From: Pseudomonadota bacterium
Lineage (GTDB): Bacteria > Pseudomonadota > Gammaproteobacteria > Steroidobacterales > Steroidobacteraceae
NCBI GenBank assembly: GCA_023417315.1
Contig: JAEZFW010000055.1
Location: 62,001-126,000, forward strand
Length of the DNA stretch: 64,000 bases
Direction: 5' to 3'
This document shows positions 51,443-61,077 of the stretch, piece after piece. The notes beneath the pieces are model-generated. The model was not told where the DNA came from. It was given only the letters and a program-made list of their open reading frames with translations, and did no database searches. Each line of letters begins with the position of its first letter. Positions within the stretch are counted from its first letter, which is position 1. The position numbers and the translations under genes were made by a program.

Positions 51443-52069
51443 GCTCGTCTCCTCATGAATGAGATCAACAAAGTGTCTACCGCAGAGGTGCGAACGTCGC
51501 TATACGCAATGAGTGAGATCGCAATGCGATGCCTCCGGAAGAGGCATGATGCGTTGTTCAGCGTTGGCTTCGAACGCGACCTCGAAGTCGAAATGCGAGA
51601 CGTAGAAGTCGCGCACTTCGGTGAGCGCAAAGGTGGTGACGAGCGGATACAGGTCGCGGACCTTCCGAGTTGCAGGTCCGCTGTAGGTCGGAATTCATTC
51701 CGACAAAGGGGTGTCGGGGTGAGAGCCCTACCTACGAATCGAGCGGCGTGCGCTCGCGCGAAGATAAAGTCGCACCGACGAATCGTGCGTCTATCAAACT
51801 GATGCCCGCGCGAGACGGGCACGTGCGAATTCACCCGGAGCAGGAAGCACCATCGCTTCCGGTGGTGCAAGAGCCTCCTTCGTACACTGAACTTAACAGT
51901 GGACGTTCGACTCGCCGAAAGCTTCGCGTTATTGTTCGAGCGAGACCCCGCTCAATGCGATATGAATCGCAGGTTCGTGCGATATGAAAATGCGTATTTG
52001 GATATGAAAACGCGTACGAAGGCGCATGTCACCGTTTCGCATTCCGTTCTAACGGTGGCTGAGCCATCG
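51443..52069. other. Long gap upstream of the DUF1592 gene
   Basis: A 627-base stretch with no convincing gene: frames on both strands are arginine- and serine-rich and lack ribosome sites. It contains a triple direct repeat at 51959-52016 and probably the promoter of the operon at 52070. Confidence 0.45.
51959..52016 (+). repeat. Three direct repeats with about 20-22-base period
   Basis: GATATGAATCGCAG (51959), GATATGAAAATGCGTA (51981) and GATATGAAAACGCGTA (52001) are spaced 22 and 20 bases apart, i.e. two helical turns, so bound proteins would lie on one face of the DNA. They lie 54-111 bases upstream of the DUF1592 start. A regulator-binding array is a plausible reading. Confidence 0.6.
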
Positions 52070-54811
52070 ATGATGCCGCGCCGTTCACGACCGGGCGCAC
52101 TGCGAGCCTTCATTGCTGCATCGCTGATGTGCGGCGTTGCAGTTGCCGACGACCCGCTGACGGAAAAATCGATCGAGTTCTTCGACGAGTACTGTGGTGA
52201 GTGTCATTACGAGGATGCGAACGGTGGTCTAGACCTGAGCCTGCTGACGTTCGAGCCGAGCAACAGGGATAACCTAGCTACTTGGGTCAGGCTTTACGAT
52301 CGCGTGACTTCCGGCGAGATGCCGCCGAAGAAGAAAGAGACACGTCCCGCGCCGGCTGAGGTCGCGACGTTCAGCCAAAGCGTTTCGTCTCATCTCACTG
52401 CGTTCGAGAAGGAGCTCACGGCCCGGGAGGGCCGCACGGTTCAGCGCCGTCTCAACAGCTACGAATACGAGAACGCCCTTCGCGATCTTCTGAATGTTCC
52501 TTGGGCGCAAGTGAAGGACAAGCTGCCGCTCGACGGTGAAGCGTATCGTTTCAACAAGAGCGGCGAGGCGCTCGACATCTCCTACGTGCAGATGGAGCGC
52601 TATCTGAGCGCGGCGGACTATGCGATGCGCCAGGCTATGTCTGCAGCATTCGAGCGGCCGAAGGAATCCGTGCTGAAGATTTATGCGCGCGATGCCATCG
52701 GACAGCAGCGCTATCAACCGCGTGAGAATGGCACGCTGCCCGACCGCCTCATGTTTCCCGTGCTCGATTCTCGCGCGCAGCCCGACGTGCGTGCCGGACG
52801 TGTGCCCAATAGCAGTCCGCAGACGCGCGAGCGGGAGGCCGTGGGCAAGGTTTCCAGCATCTTCAGCGATGCAGGTTTTTATGCCTGGGGTTACAACGCG
52901 CCAGTCGCCGGAAACTATCGCATCCGGCTGAAGGGTTACTCGATCTGGGTGAGCGGCGGCGGAATTGGTCGCTGGTTCTACGAGGGCCAGGGTGAGGAGA
53001 AGGCGCCGGTCTATTGGTTGCCTGTATGGCACCGGCCCAACGCTGATGAGATCTGGCCCGGTCGTAATAACGAGCCCATGGGCATCTATGCTCAGAGCAC
53101 GGGCCAGACGCGGCCGGTCGGAGTCATGGACTTCACACCGAAGTCATCCGTTGGCGAGATCGAAGTGCAGCTCGCAGGCGGCGAGGGCATTCGCACTGAC
53201 GGCATGCGGCTCTTCCGCACGCGCGTCAACGGCACCGACGAGCAGTACGTCAATCCACTGGCGACGGAGGAGGGCATGCCCGGCTACGCAGTGCAATGGC
53301 TGGAAGTCATTGGGCCGTTGGAAGATCCGCATGCCACGAAAGGCTATGAGTTGCTGTTCGGCAACCTGCCGATGCGGCGTCTGAGTGAGGGTGAGAAAGG
53401 CGGTGTGCCGATCGAGACAGTGGCGCCTTACAGCAGTCCGCCTGTGGGTGGTCCGACTGCCGGTGCGCCGTTTGTTTTTCCACGCAGCCCGATCAGCAAC
53501 GTGACAGTCGAAGTGGTCTCGAATTCCCCGCAACGCGACGCAGAGAAGCTGCTGCGCAATTTCATTCAGAAGGCGTATCGAAGGCCCATCGATGAAGCAG
53601 ATGTGCAACCGTTCCTGGGGCTATTCAATCGCGAGCTCGGGCTCGGCTCCGGCTTCGCACGTTCGATGCTCACCGCTTACACCGGCGTGCTGGTCTCGCC
53701 GAGTTTTGTTTTCGTCGAAGAGCGGCCGGGCAGACTCGATGACTGGGCGCTCGCCACGCGACTGGCACTGTTCTTGTGGAATTCCACACCTGACGACATG
53801 CTGCGAGCCCGTGCCGAAAAGGGAGAGCTGCGAAAACCCGAGGTGCTCAGACAAGAAACGCAGAGGCTGCTCAACGATCCGAAGTCACGCCGCTTCGTGG
53901 ATGCGTTCACCGATTACTGGCTCGACTTGCGCAAGATCGACGACACCTCGCCTTCGGCGACGATCTACAACGATTACGAGCTGGACGAGCCGCTCAAGCT
54001 CGCCGCGATGGAAGAGACGCAGTTGTTCTTCGCCGAGCTGCTGCGTGAGGATCTGCCCGCGCGAAATATCGTTGCGTCGGATTTCACTTATCTGAATGAG
54101 CGTCTCGCTACGCACTACGGCATCGATGGTGTGGCGGGCGCGAAGATGCGTCGCGTCGCTCTTCCGCCCGGCAGCGAGCGCGGCGGCCTCATGACGATGG
54201 CCAGCGTGCTCAAGGTAACCGCTAACGGCACGACCACTTCGCCGGTGCTGCGCGGCCATTGGATCACCGAGCGGATACTCGGCATCGAGACACGCCCGCC
54301 GCCGCCGAATGCAGGGTCCGTCGAACCTGATATCCGCGGCGCAGTGACCATTCGCCAACAGCTCGCGAAACACCGTGAGCATCCGAGCTGCGCGTCGTGT
54401 CATGTCAAGATGGATCCAGCGGGCTTCGCGCTGGAAAGTTTCGATGTGATGGGAGCGCACCGCGAGCGCTACCGGGCGGTCGATGAAAAGGTGAAGCCGG
54501 AGCCGGGCTATGGGATGAACGGTCAGGCATTCGCGTTTCACTATGGGCCTCCCGTCGATGCTGCCGGCGAGTTGCCCGATGGCCGCACCTTCCGCGATGC
54601 GAAGGATTTCAAGCGTCTTATCTTGGCCGACGAAGTGTCCGTCGCTCGCAACCTCGCCAAGCAGTTAGTGACTTTCGGGACAGGTGCACCGGTGCGCTTT
54701 ACCGACCGCGACGAGCTCGAACGGATCTTGCAGCGCGCGAGCGCGCGCCAGTACGGCGTGCGCACGCTGGTCGAGGAGATTGTTCGAAGCGAGTTGTTCC
54801 AAACCAAGTGA
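52070..54811 (+). CDS. DUF1592/DUF1588/DUF1585 secreted cytochrome-like protein
   Basis: A 913-residue exported protein of the planctomycete-like DUF1592 class. Signal peptide about 1-28 (LRAFIAASLMCGVAVA). A heme motif CGECH follows (about 42-46), then DUF1587 (RRLNSYEYENALRDLL), DUF1592 in the middle, DUF1588 (YGIDGVAGAKMRRVALPPGSERGG split), and DUF1585 with another heme-like motif CASCH near residue 780. Such proteins are periplasmic redox proteins, typically found with DUF1552 partners. Function is unsettled. Start taken as ATG 52070, which opens the signal peptide; earlier in-frame ATGs lack ribosome sites. Confidence 0.87.
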   Translation: MMPRRSRPGALRAFIAASLMCGVAVADDPLTEKSIEFFDEYCGECHYEDANGGLDLSLLTFEPSNRDNLATWVRLYDRVTSGEMPPKKKETRPAPAEVATFSQSVSSHLTAFEKELTAREGRTVQRRLNSYEYENALRDLLNVPWAQVKDKLPLDGEAYRFNKSGEALDISYVQMERYLSAADYAMRQAMSAAFERPKESVLKIYARDAIGQQRYQPRENGTLPDRLMFPVLDSRAQPDVRAGRVPNSSPQTREREAVGKVSSIFSDAGFYAWGYNAPVAGNYRIRLKGYSIWVSGGGIGRWFYEGQGEEKAPVYWLPVWHRPNADEIWPGRNNEPMGIYAQSTGQTRPVGVMDFTPKSSVGEIEVQLAGGEGIRTDGMRLFRTRVNGTDEQYVNPLATEEGMPGYAVQWLEVIGPLEDPHATKGYELLFGNLPMRRLSEGEKGGVPIETVAPYSSPPVGGPTAGAPFVFPRSPISNVTVEVVSNSPQRDAEKLLRNFIQKAYRRPIDEADVQPFLGLFNRELGLGSGFARSMLTAYTGVLVSPSFVFVEERPGRLDDWALATRLALFLWNSTPDDMLRARAEKGELRKPEVLRQETQRLLNDPKSRRFVDAFTDYWLDLRKIDDTSPSATIYNDYELDEPLKLAAMEETQLFFAELLREDLPARNIVASDFTYLNERLATHYGIDGVAGAKMRRVALPPGSERGGLMTMASVLKVTANGTTTSPVLRGHWITERILGIETRPPPPNAGSVEPDIRGAVTIRQQLAKHREHPSCASCHVKMDPAGFALESFDVMGAHRERYRAVDEKVKPEPGYGMNGQAFAFHYGPPVDAAGELPDGRTFRDAKDFKRLILADEVSVARNLAKQLVTFGTGAPVRFTDRDELERILQRASARQYGVRTLVEEIVRSELFQTK

Positions 54812-54838
54812 CGCTGAGCGTTGCCGGGCCTCAACATC

Positions 54839-56170
54839 ATGAACATAAGATTTCGCGCTCCCTTCATCGCCACCCGTCAGGCCGTATCGCGCCGTCGCTT
54901 TCTCCAGGGGTTGGGCGTCGCGATGTCGCTGCCGTTGCTCGAGGCGATGCTCCCGAGAACAGCGCGCGCCGCGTCCTCCTCGCCGCTCGCCCCGAGTGCG
55001 ACGCCGCGACGCATTTTCGGCATCTGTAACAACCTCGGGCTGTTGCCCGACCAGTTCTTCCCGACCGACACGGGTCGCGAGTACGTGGCTTCGCCCTATC
55101 TCAAACTGCTGGAGGCGCACCGCAACGACTTCACCGTGATCAGCGGCGTTTCGCATCCCAATGTGGACGGCGGACATCCATCCGATATCAGCTTCCTGAC
55201 GGCGGCGGCGCACCCGGCGAGCAGCTCGTTCCGTAATACCATTTCGCTCGATCAGTTCATTGCCGAGCGTATCGGCACTCTCACGCGGTTCCCATCGCTC
55301 ACGCTCGCCGTCAATGGCGCGGCTCGCAGCCTGTCATGGACTGGCACCGGTGTCGCCATTCCGCCTGAAGAAAGTGCCGTCGAGGTTTTCAACCAACTGT
55401 TCCTGCAAGGCACACCCGAGGAGGTCGAGGCTCAAGTTCACCGGCTCGACACCGGACGCAGCATCCTCGACGCCGTCGGTGCCCAAGCGAAAGCGTTGCA
55501 GCGCGATGTCGGCGCGCGCGACCGTGACCGTCTCGATCAATATTTCACGAGCGTCCGCGATCTGGAGCAGCGCCTGCAGGAATCGCGGGAGTGGGAGCGT
55601 AAGCCCAAGCCCGTCGTCGACTATGCCGTGCCGGCCGGGCTCACGAGTCCTGCGCAATACATGGATAAGGTGAAAGCCATGTACGACCTTGCGCGGCTCG
55701 CATTCGAGACCGACTCCACGCGCTCGATCACGCTCATGTTGAACAGCGTGGCCACGCCTGTCGTCACCCTTCGTGGCGCGACCATCACCGACAGCTACCA
55801 CAATCTCTCTCACCACGGAAAATCGGACGATAAGCTCGCGCAGCTCAAAGTGCTGGACGAATGGCACATGAAGCTGCTCGCGAATCTGTTCAGCGATCTG
55901 AAGGCCGTGAGTGAAGGGGAGGAGACCTTGCTCGATCGTACGATGATTCTTTATGGCTCGAATCTCGGTGACGCCAACGCGCATTCGACGACCAACCTGC
56001 CGACGCTGTTTGCCGGCGGCGGTTTCCAGCATGGCCAGCACCTCGCCTTCGACCGGGCGCAGAATTATCCGCTGCCGAATCTTTTCGTTTCGATGCTGCA
56101 GCGGATGGGTTTGGAAGAGGAGAAGTTCGCCTCGTCGACCGGCACGATGCGCGGCATCGAGATGACATGA
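54839..56170 (+). CDS. DUF1552 protein with Tat signal
   Basis: A 443-residue exported protein with a twin-arginine signal ([21 protein letters not shown]). The rest matches DUF1552, the usual partner of DUF1592: [51 protein letters not shown] and [27 protein letters not shown] ([10 protein letters not shown]). The fold is related to sulfatases or alkaline phosphatases by general resemblance; the reaction is unknown. It starts 28 bases after the DUF1592 stop, and ends in an ATGA overlap with the next gene. Confidence 0.87.
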   Translation: MNIRFRAPFIATRQAVSRRRFLQGLGVAMSLPLLEAMLPRTARAASSSPLAPSATPRRIFGICNNLGLLPDQFFPTDTGREYVASPYLKLLEAHRNDFTVISGVSHPNVDGGHPSDISFLTAAAHPASSSFRNTISLDQFIAERIGTLTRFPSLTLAVNGAARSLSWTGTGVAIPPEESAVEVFNQLFLQGTPEEVEAQVHRLDTGRSILDAVGAQAKALQRDVGARDRDRLDQYFTSVRDLEQRLQESREWERKPKPVVDYAVPAGLTSPAQYMDKVKAMYDLARLAFETDSTRSITLMLNSVATPVVTLRGATITDSYHNLSHHGKSDDKLAQLKVLDEWHMKLLANLFSDLKAVSEGEETLLDRTMILYGSNLGDANAHSTTNLPTLFAGGGFQHGQHLAFDRAQNYPLPNLFVSMLQRMGLEEEKFASSTGTMRGIEMT

Positions 56171-56709
56171 GTCGCCGCTTCGCGATATCGCTTCTCGCTC
56201 TGCTGGTCGGCCCCGTTTCCGCCGCGCGCGCGGAGGAGGTCGTGATCGACTTCGAGCAGGCTGAGATCGGCAAGCCCATTCCTGAGTGGACTGAAAAAGG
56301 TGTGGTGTTCAGGCTCGCTGGCTCACCTACCAAGAGCAAGGCGGCGGGGCGAATCATGTTTTTCCCGCACATCGCGACGAAGCGCAAAGGCATTCTGAAT
56401 GCGATGGCAACCGAACAGGCCATCCCGGTGCAGGCAACGTTTCCAAACAACGCTTCATCCGTCACGCTCGTGCTGTGGGGTTCGACCGCGTGTCCGGCAT
56501 TGCTCGAGGCGCTCGACAAGAATGGCAACGTCGTTGACAAGGCATCTGTCGATGCTGTGCCCAGCCGCAAGACCCCCGCCGATCCCGACCCGTTCGTCGA
56601 GCTGACCGTTAGAGCACCAGCCATCGCGGCCATCCGATTCAGCGGGCCGCGCGACGGCGAGTTCCTCGCCGCGGACGAGATCCGGTTCACGACAGTTGCT
56701 GCGGAGTGA
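56167..56709 (+). CDS. Small secreted protein coupled to DUF1552
   Basis: A 180-residue exported protein with a signal peptide (1-22, [18 protein letters not shown]) and a beta-rich domain ([68 protein letters not shown] in pieces). The shape resembles galactose-binding or PEP-CTERM-type jelly-roll domains. ATG overlaps the TGA of the DUF1552 gene, so it belongs to that unit. I do not recognise a named family; it may help the DUF1592/DUF1552 pair bind a polymer. Confidence 0.72.
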   Translation: MSRRFAISLLALLVGPVSAARAEEVVIDFEQAEIGKPIPEWTEKGVVFRLAGSPTKSKAAGRIMFFPHIATKRKGILNAMATEQAIPVQATFPNNASSVTLVLWGSTACPALLEALDKNGNVVDKASVDAVPSRKTPADPDPFVELTVRAPAIAAIRFSGPRDGEFLAADEIRFTTVAAE

Positions 56710-56790
56710 TAGGGACGTTGCGCGAGGCTCGCCGCGCGTGACGTTGCCGTTGAAACTGTGCCCTGTGCGCTGGAGCTTTCTGTCCCTATC
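56708..56790. repeat. Inverted repeat around a small spacer
   Basis: GATAGGGAC at 56708-56716 and GTCCCTATC at 56782-56790 are perfect 9-base inverted arms with 65 bases between them. The left arm overlaps the stop of the preceding gene. It may form the base of a long stem-loop or a transcription end; the sequence between has no clear smaller stem. Confidence 0.45.
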
Positions 56791-56867
56791 GCTCGGGCCG
56801 CCACGTCATTAATGTTTGCTTGGCCCTCGCGTCCTCCTCGTCTCCACGAGCGGAGCTCTAACGTTCG

Positions 56868-57503
56868 ATGATGCCTGTAAGCGATTGGATCCTGTTCATC
56901 GGCGCCGCGCTCCTGATGGTTCTCACGCCAGGGCCGAACATGATCTACCTGATCTCGCGTTCCATCTGTCAAGGCAGGGGCGCAGGCGTCATCTCGCTGC
57001 TGGGTGTCGTCGCTGGCTTTCTATTTCACATGTTCGCAGCGGCGGCAGGTCTTACTGCAATCTTCGTTGCCGTGCCGTTTGCGTATGAGGTGCTGAGATG
57101 GCTGGGGGCGGCCTATCTGCTGTGGTTGGCGTGGCAGGCGGTGAGACCGGGCGCGCGTTCTTTATTCCAGGCACGCGAGCTCGCGCACGACAGTCAGCCC
57201 AGATTGTTTGCGATCGGGCTCTTGACCAACGTGCTCAATCCCAAGGTGGCCGTCTTCTATCTATCGATTCTTCCGCAGTTCGTTGCGGTGGAACGCGGCT
57301 CCATGCTTGCTCAAAGCGTGGCTTTGGGTGTCACGCAGATCGCTGTGAGCTTCTCGGTCAATTTGCTCATTGTGCTTTTTGCGGGCGGGTTGGCTGCTTG
57401 GTTTAGCCATAAGCCGCTTTGGCTGACCGCGCAGCGCTACATCATGGGCACCGTTCTCGGTGCGCTCGCGATGCGAATGGCGCTCGAGGAGAGAAGGGCG
57501 TAG
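56868..57503 (+). CDS. LysE/RhtB family amino-acid exporter
   Basis: A 211-residue inner-membrane protein with about six hydrophobic segments. The signature LTPGPNMIYLISRSICQGRGAG (in two pieces, LTPGPNMIYLISRS and QGRGAGVISLLG) and NVLNPKVAVFYLSILPQF are diagnostic of LysE/RhtB exporters. It would pump out amino acids such as homoserine or lysine. The start is at ATG 56868; the next ATG at 56871 is equally possible. Confidence 0.9.
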   Translation: MMPVSDWILFIGAALLMVLTPGPNMIYLISRSICQGRGAGVISLLGVVAGFLFHMFAAAAGLTAIFVAVPFAYEVLRWLGAAYLLWLAWQAVRPGARSLFQARELAHDSQPRLFAIGLLTNVLNPKVAVFYLSILPQFVAVERGSMLAQSVALGVTQIAVSFSVNLLIVLFAGGLAAWFSHKPLWLTAQRYIMGTVLGALAMRMALEERRA

Positions 57504-57556
57504 ACGCTGGCTTATTCCGCAATTTGCTTGATCGAGATCGCGACATGCGCGCCAGC

Positions 57557-57703
57557 TCAGCGAGCTCGCTTCGATGGCCTCTGTCTTGGCGGCTCCTCGA
57601 TGGGCGGTCGACGCGCTGGATCGTCGGGCGGCATCGGCACATCATCAGGTCGTCGAGGCGATCGATCTTCCGGATCCGAATCTTTGGGAGGCTTCTGTTC
57701 CAT
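57557..57703 (-). CDS. Small proline-rich hypothetical protein
   Basis: A possible 48-residue protein (MEQKPPKDSDPEDRSPRRPD...) made almost only of Pro, Arg, Asp and Glu. It lies alone in the 394-base gap between the LysE and isochorismatase-like genes. There is no strong ribosome site, and an in-frame ATG at 57769 gives a 70-residue form, so both the gene and its start are uncertain. The rest of the gap holds nothing else that I can support. Confidence 0.4.
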   Translation of the reverse strand: MEQKPPKDSDPEDRSPRRPDDVPMPPDDPARRPPIEEPPRQRPSKRAR

Positions 57704-57897
57704 GAAGAAGGAATCTGCCGAGGAGGATGTTTGTTCCTGGTGTGGGCGTCCCGTCCCTCGTATCCGCAATCAGCACTGCTCGCTCTTGTTTACGTAAGGC
57801 ATCTACGCTCAGCGCACTGGCGGACGCCTGCGTTCGCCCTCACGCTGGCGCCCACGATTCGTCTTCGCCAGCCGTGCCTCGCATGCACGCCTTGCTG

Positions 57898-58572
57898 CTA
57901 CAAGGCTCGCAGCTTGCTCATGATCTCTTCGACCGGCGCAACGTCCGCGTACTTCTCCGACATGTCGAACAGGTTGATCGCGTGCGACACCGTGCTCCTG
58001 TCGTACACACATTCTTCCGGAACGGCGACGCGGAAGTTGTACGAGAACGCATCGACGACCGTTCCGCGAACGCAGCCGCTCGTCGTGCACCCTGTCGCGA
58101 TGACGGTATCGACGCCCAAATCGATGAGATGGCTGACGAGCGCGGTTGCGAAGAATGCGCTCGGGTGCTTCTTCGGAACGAGAATGTCGCCTTCGCGCGG
58201 TGCGATTTCGCGCACGAACTCGTAGCCGCGATCGGCGATCGACATGATCGAGGGCACCTTTGCTGCGAGGCGCCCGCCGTCATAACTCTGCTTGCGCGCG
58301 ACATGCGGATACAACACGGGCCACGAGCGCGCGCGGAACTCTTCCAATAGCGGCTGGATCGCGTGCACGGCTTTCCAGCCCGCCTCACCGCAACTCGTCG
58401 GAAACTCTTCGATGGATTCCCAGAATGGCTTCGACTCTGACCCGACGGTTCGATACTGCACATCGATGATGAGCAGTGCGGGCTTGTTGCCGAAGCCTGA
58501 AGGCCGCCCGAAGCCAGCCGCACGATAGCGGCGTTGCTCTTCTTCACTGATGATGTTCGACCACGGGCGCAT
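57898..58572 (-). CDS. Isochorismatase-like cysteine hydrolase
   Basis: A 224-residue cytoplasmic hydrolase of the isochorismatase-like family. The catalytic triad is seen as Asp in LLIIDVQY, Lys in VPKKHPSAFF, and Cys in TGCTTSGCVRGT. N-carbamoylsarcosine amidase-type members share this set with the GCTTSGCVR form, so amide hydrolysis of a small substrate is the likely reaction. The ATG at 58572 has GAGGAGA upstream; an upstream in-frame ATG at 58608 adds 12 residues. Substrate not determined. Confidence 0.87.
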   Translation of the reverse strand: MRPWSNIISEEEQRRYRAAGFGRPSGFGNKPALLIIDVQYRTVGSESKPFWESIEEFPTSCGEAGWKAVHAIQPLLEEFRARSWPVLYPHVARKQSYDGGRLAAKVPSIMSIADRGYEFVREIAPREGDILVPKKHPSAFFATALVSHLIDLGVDTVIATGCTTSGCVRGTVVDAFSYNFRVAVPEECVYDRSTVSHAINLFDMSEKYADVAPVEEIMSKLRAL

Positions 58573-58686
58573 GTCGTCTCCTCTTCGATCGTCAACGAAA
58601 CTTGGCATCGAGCCGCGCAGCGACTCGCGAACAAGTGCCCTCTTCAGTAGGCTACCATCTCGATGCGCACAATCAGAGTATGAAAG

Positions 58687-59730
58687 ATGACGGAGGATGC
58701 CTCACACCGAATTCCGGTCACAGTACTGACGGGATTCTTGGGCAGCGGCAAGACAACGCTGATCAACACGCTCTTGCGCAACTCGGATTTGCGCGACACG
58801 GCCGTGATCGTCAATGAGCTCGGCGACATACCGCTCGATCATCTGCTCGTCGTGAGCTCGACCGACAACGTTGTCGTTTTGGATTCCGGCTGTCTTTGTT
58901 GTGTCGTGCTCGATTCGTTCAAGGAAACGCTCGCTGACCTGTATCATCGACGTGCACGCGCAGAGGTTCCGCCGTTCTCGCGCGTCATCGTCGAGACCAC
59001 GGGCCTCGCAGATCCCGCACCTCTGATGCAAGTCCTGTTGCGCGATAGCTTCGTCTCTCACTATTTCGAGTTGGCTGCTCTCGTGACCACGGTCGATGCC
59101 GTCTTCGGGTCGCGTCAGTACGAGACGAATCGTGAAGCGATCAAGCAGACGGCGCTCGCAGATCGGATCGTGATCACGAAGGCTGATGTGGCCTCTGCTG
59201 AAGCGCTCGCACAAGTGCGGAAAGGTATCGCTGCGCTCAATCCACACGCGAGTCTCCATGTTGCGCACGACGCATCGTTCTACGTCGAAAACGTACTGCT
59301 GGATACGGCAGTGACGACGCAAGCCCCTTCGCGCGGAGGCGATATCGTTTTCACCGCCACGGACGCCGAGCGCCACGATGGTTCTGTGCGTTCGAAATCG
59401 TTCGTTACGGATCGGACAGTGCACTGGGCCGGGCTCGCTGGCTGGTGCGACCTCGTGCGCAACGAATTCGGCGCGAAGCTCCTTCGTTGCAAAGGGCTCG
59501 TCCGCATCGACGGGCTCGATGCCCCCGTTCTCGTGCAAGGCGTGCAGACCGTGTTCGCTCCGCCGACCCGCTTGCCTGCGTGGCCCTCCGATGACCGTCG
59601 CTCGCGCATCGTGTGCATCACGCAGGACGTACCAGAGGAGTTGCTCGATGCGAGCTTCGCGGCACTGTTCGCTGAGCCGGGCACTTATCCACCCGCATCG
59701 ATTCATGAGCTTCTCTCCAGAACTTCTTAA
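58687..59730 (+). CDS. CobW/G3E family GTPase, metallochaperone-like
   Basis: A 347-residue GTPase of the G3E/CobW type. The P-loop GFLGSGKTTL (Lys around 23), the metal-binding GCLCC motif (about 75-79), the ETTGLADPAPL switch region, and ITKADV (NKxD-like) are visible. CobW_C domain follows (about 250-345). Such proteins deliver zinc or cobalt, or help cobalamin synthesis. No zinc-uptake regulator site is visible in front of it. The ATG at 58687 follows the divergent isochorismatase-like gene. Confidence 0.88.
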   Translation: MTEDASHRIPVTVLTGFLGSGKTTLINTLLRNSDLRDTAVIVNELGDIPLDHLLVVSSTDNVVVLDSGCLCCVVLDSFKETLADLYHRRARAEVPPFSRVIVETTGLADPAPLMQVLLRDSFVSHYFELAALVTTVDAVFGSRQYETNREAIKQTALADRIVITKADVASAEALAQVRKGIAALNPHASLHVAHDASFYVENVLLDTAVTTQAPSRGGDIVFTATDAERHDGSVRSKSFVTDRTVHWAGLAGWCDLVRNEFGAKLLRCKGLVRIDGLDAPVLVQGVQTVFAPPTRLPAWPSDDRRSRIVCITQDVPEELLDASFAALFAEPGTYPPASIHELLSRTS

Positions 59731-59749
59731 CGATCTGATTTCGGAATCA

Positions 59750-60412
59750 TCAGATCGGCTTGTAAAGGCTGATTCCCACCATGGTGAAGATCATCAACCA
59801 CAGCAAAACCAGAATCGACGTCGAGATAATGTAGGTACGCTTCACGATGGCGTTGGATTCATCTGAAGCTCCTTCGCACTGCATGACCGCCCAGGTCCGA
59901 AAGCGTGCGAGCACCGACAATCTGATACCTACGCCACACGCCATGACTCCGGCAAACAGCGCCAGCTTCAACCGGATCCACAAAGGCAGATTCCACTCTC
60001 CACCGATCAAGCCGACGGCAACGGCCGCAAGGCAGGTCATCAGTACATAGCGCGAGTAGCGATCGAAGGCGGCCAGTTTCTTTCCGATCGCCCGATGCCG
60101 AAGCCAATGGATCACTTCGATGTAGGTGAGCCAGGCCGCGACAAAGAGCCCAAAGGCGACCGCAGTGGGAGTGCCGCCCGGCAGATATCCGAACAGCGCA
60201 GCTATGGCGAAGCCCAGCCCGAATTGAATGACCAGCGCATATCGAACGTGCTGATCGACATCCATGACGTGGTGCATCAACCGGGTGCGCTCATCCATGG
60301 GCATGGATCCGCTAAGACAGACGTATCTCGAAGTGGCGTTGATGACTAATTCAGCACCGAACCAATAGCCAAGCACGGCGATGTGAATGACTAAGAGAGT
60401 CTTCTCGAGCAT
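59750..60412 (-). CDS. Integral membrane protein, CopD-like topology
   Basis: A 220-residue inner-membrane protein with about six hydrophobic segments (HIAVLGYWFGAELVINA, YALVIQFGLGFAIAALFGYL, VAFGLFVAAWLTYIEVI, MTCLAAVAVGLIGG, LALFAGVMACGVGI, ISTSILVLLWLMIFTMVGI). The histidine-containing first and second segments (VIHIAVLGYW, HHVMDVDQH) recall CopD or DUF2269-like proteins that may bind heme or copper. This is a topology-based suggestion. It is convergent with the CobW-like gene. Confidence 0.65.
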   Translation of the reverse strand: MLEKTLLVIHIAVLGYWFGAELVINATSRYVCLSGSMPMDERTRLMHHVMDVDQHVRYALVIQFGLGFAIAALFGYLPGGTPTAVAFGLFVAAWLTYIEVIHWLRHRAIGKKLAAFDRYSRYVLMTCLAAVAVGLIGGEWNLPLWIRLKLALFAGVMACGVGIRLSVLARFRTWAVMQCEGASDESNAIVKRTYIISTSILVLLWLMIFTMVGISLYKPI

Positions 60413-60512
60413 CAGTTACTCCGTCGCGTGAGTTTCGGGCCTAGTTCAGTATTCGTTGTCGACTGCGATCACCAGTAGCGTCGACATGACGGGCGCTCTC
60501 GGCTTGCGGCAC

Positions 60513-60989
60513 TCAATCGAGTGGAAGGATCTGTCCTATGCCTACCAGCACGTTGTCTGGGTCATAGACGATCATCTGGCAGTAAGTCCCGGCGGGCGAG
60601 CGCGTGCTCGCCGCAGACTTGATGTATCGATGCGGAGGAGTGAGGAAGCGGACTTTCGCTCGTTCCAACCGAGCCGCCAGCTCATCGAACTCATCGGTCT
60701 CGAGCACGAGGGAAGTTTGCCCGGTGGCGGGCCGCCGCACTGGCGGAGCCATCGCTTCGAGATCCGGTAAAGCTATTTCGAAGAGCCCGACGATGATGGG
60801 CGATTCAGGCGACGCTGCAAGAAACAGGATGCGCATGCGGCAGGGCGGAAGCTGCAGCAACGTGCCTGCAGCCGCTCCTTCGATCACCTTGTCTTCAACC
60901 ACGACCAATCCAAGCAGATCCCGGTAGAAGGCCAGCGAACGTTCCGCGTCTTTGCAGAAGACCGTCAATCTCGAGAACGACAAACTCAT
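60513..60989 (-). CDS. VOC-superfamily (glyoxalase/bleomycin resistance-like) protein
   Basis: A 158-residue protein with the two beta-alpha-beta-beta-beta repeats of the vicinal oxygen chelate fold: SFSRLTVFCKDAERSLAFYRDLLGLVV in pieces (SLAFYRDLLGL), VLETDEFDELAARLERAKV and YCQMIVYDPDNVLVGIGQ. The metal-binding site of typical glyoxalases is not fully preserved (no second His or Glu pair is obvious), so substrate and metal are unknown. The ATG at 60989 begins the family-typical N-terminus; a longer frame to 61268 is not supported. Confidence 0.78.
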   Translation of the reverse strand: MSLSFSRLTVFCKDAERSLAFYRDLLGLVVVEDKVIEGAAAGTLLQLPPCRMRILFLAASPESPIIVGLFEIALPDLEAMAPPVRRPATGQTSLVLETDEFDELAARLERAKVRFLTPPHRYIKSAASTRSPAGTYCQMIVYDPDNVLVGIGQILPLD

Positions 60990-61077
60990 GATGATTCCAC
61001 TACCGTCAGGTAAAAACTCGAACGCGCGTATGCGAACTCGGACTTGAGGATCGGTTGTCGTATACGAATGAGGATGC

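Noticed and set aside
51418..51870. 150-codon minus-strand open frame in the long gap
   Set aside because: Arg/Ser-rich, overlaps the leader of the GYD gene, no ribosome site and no known motif.
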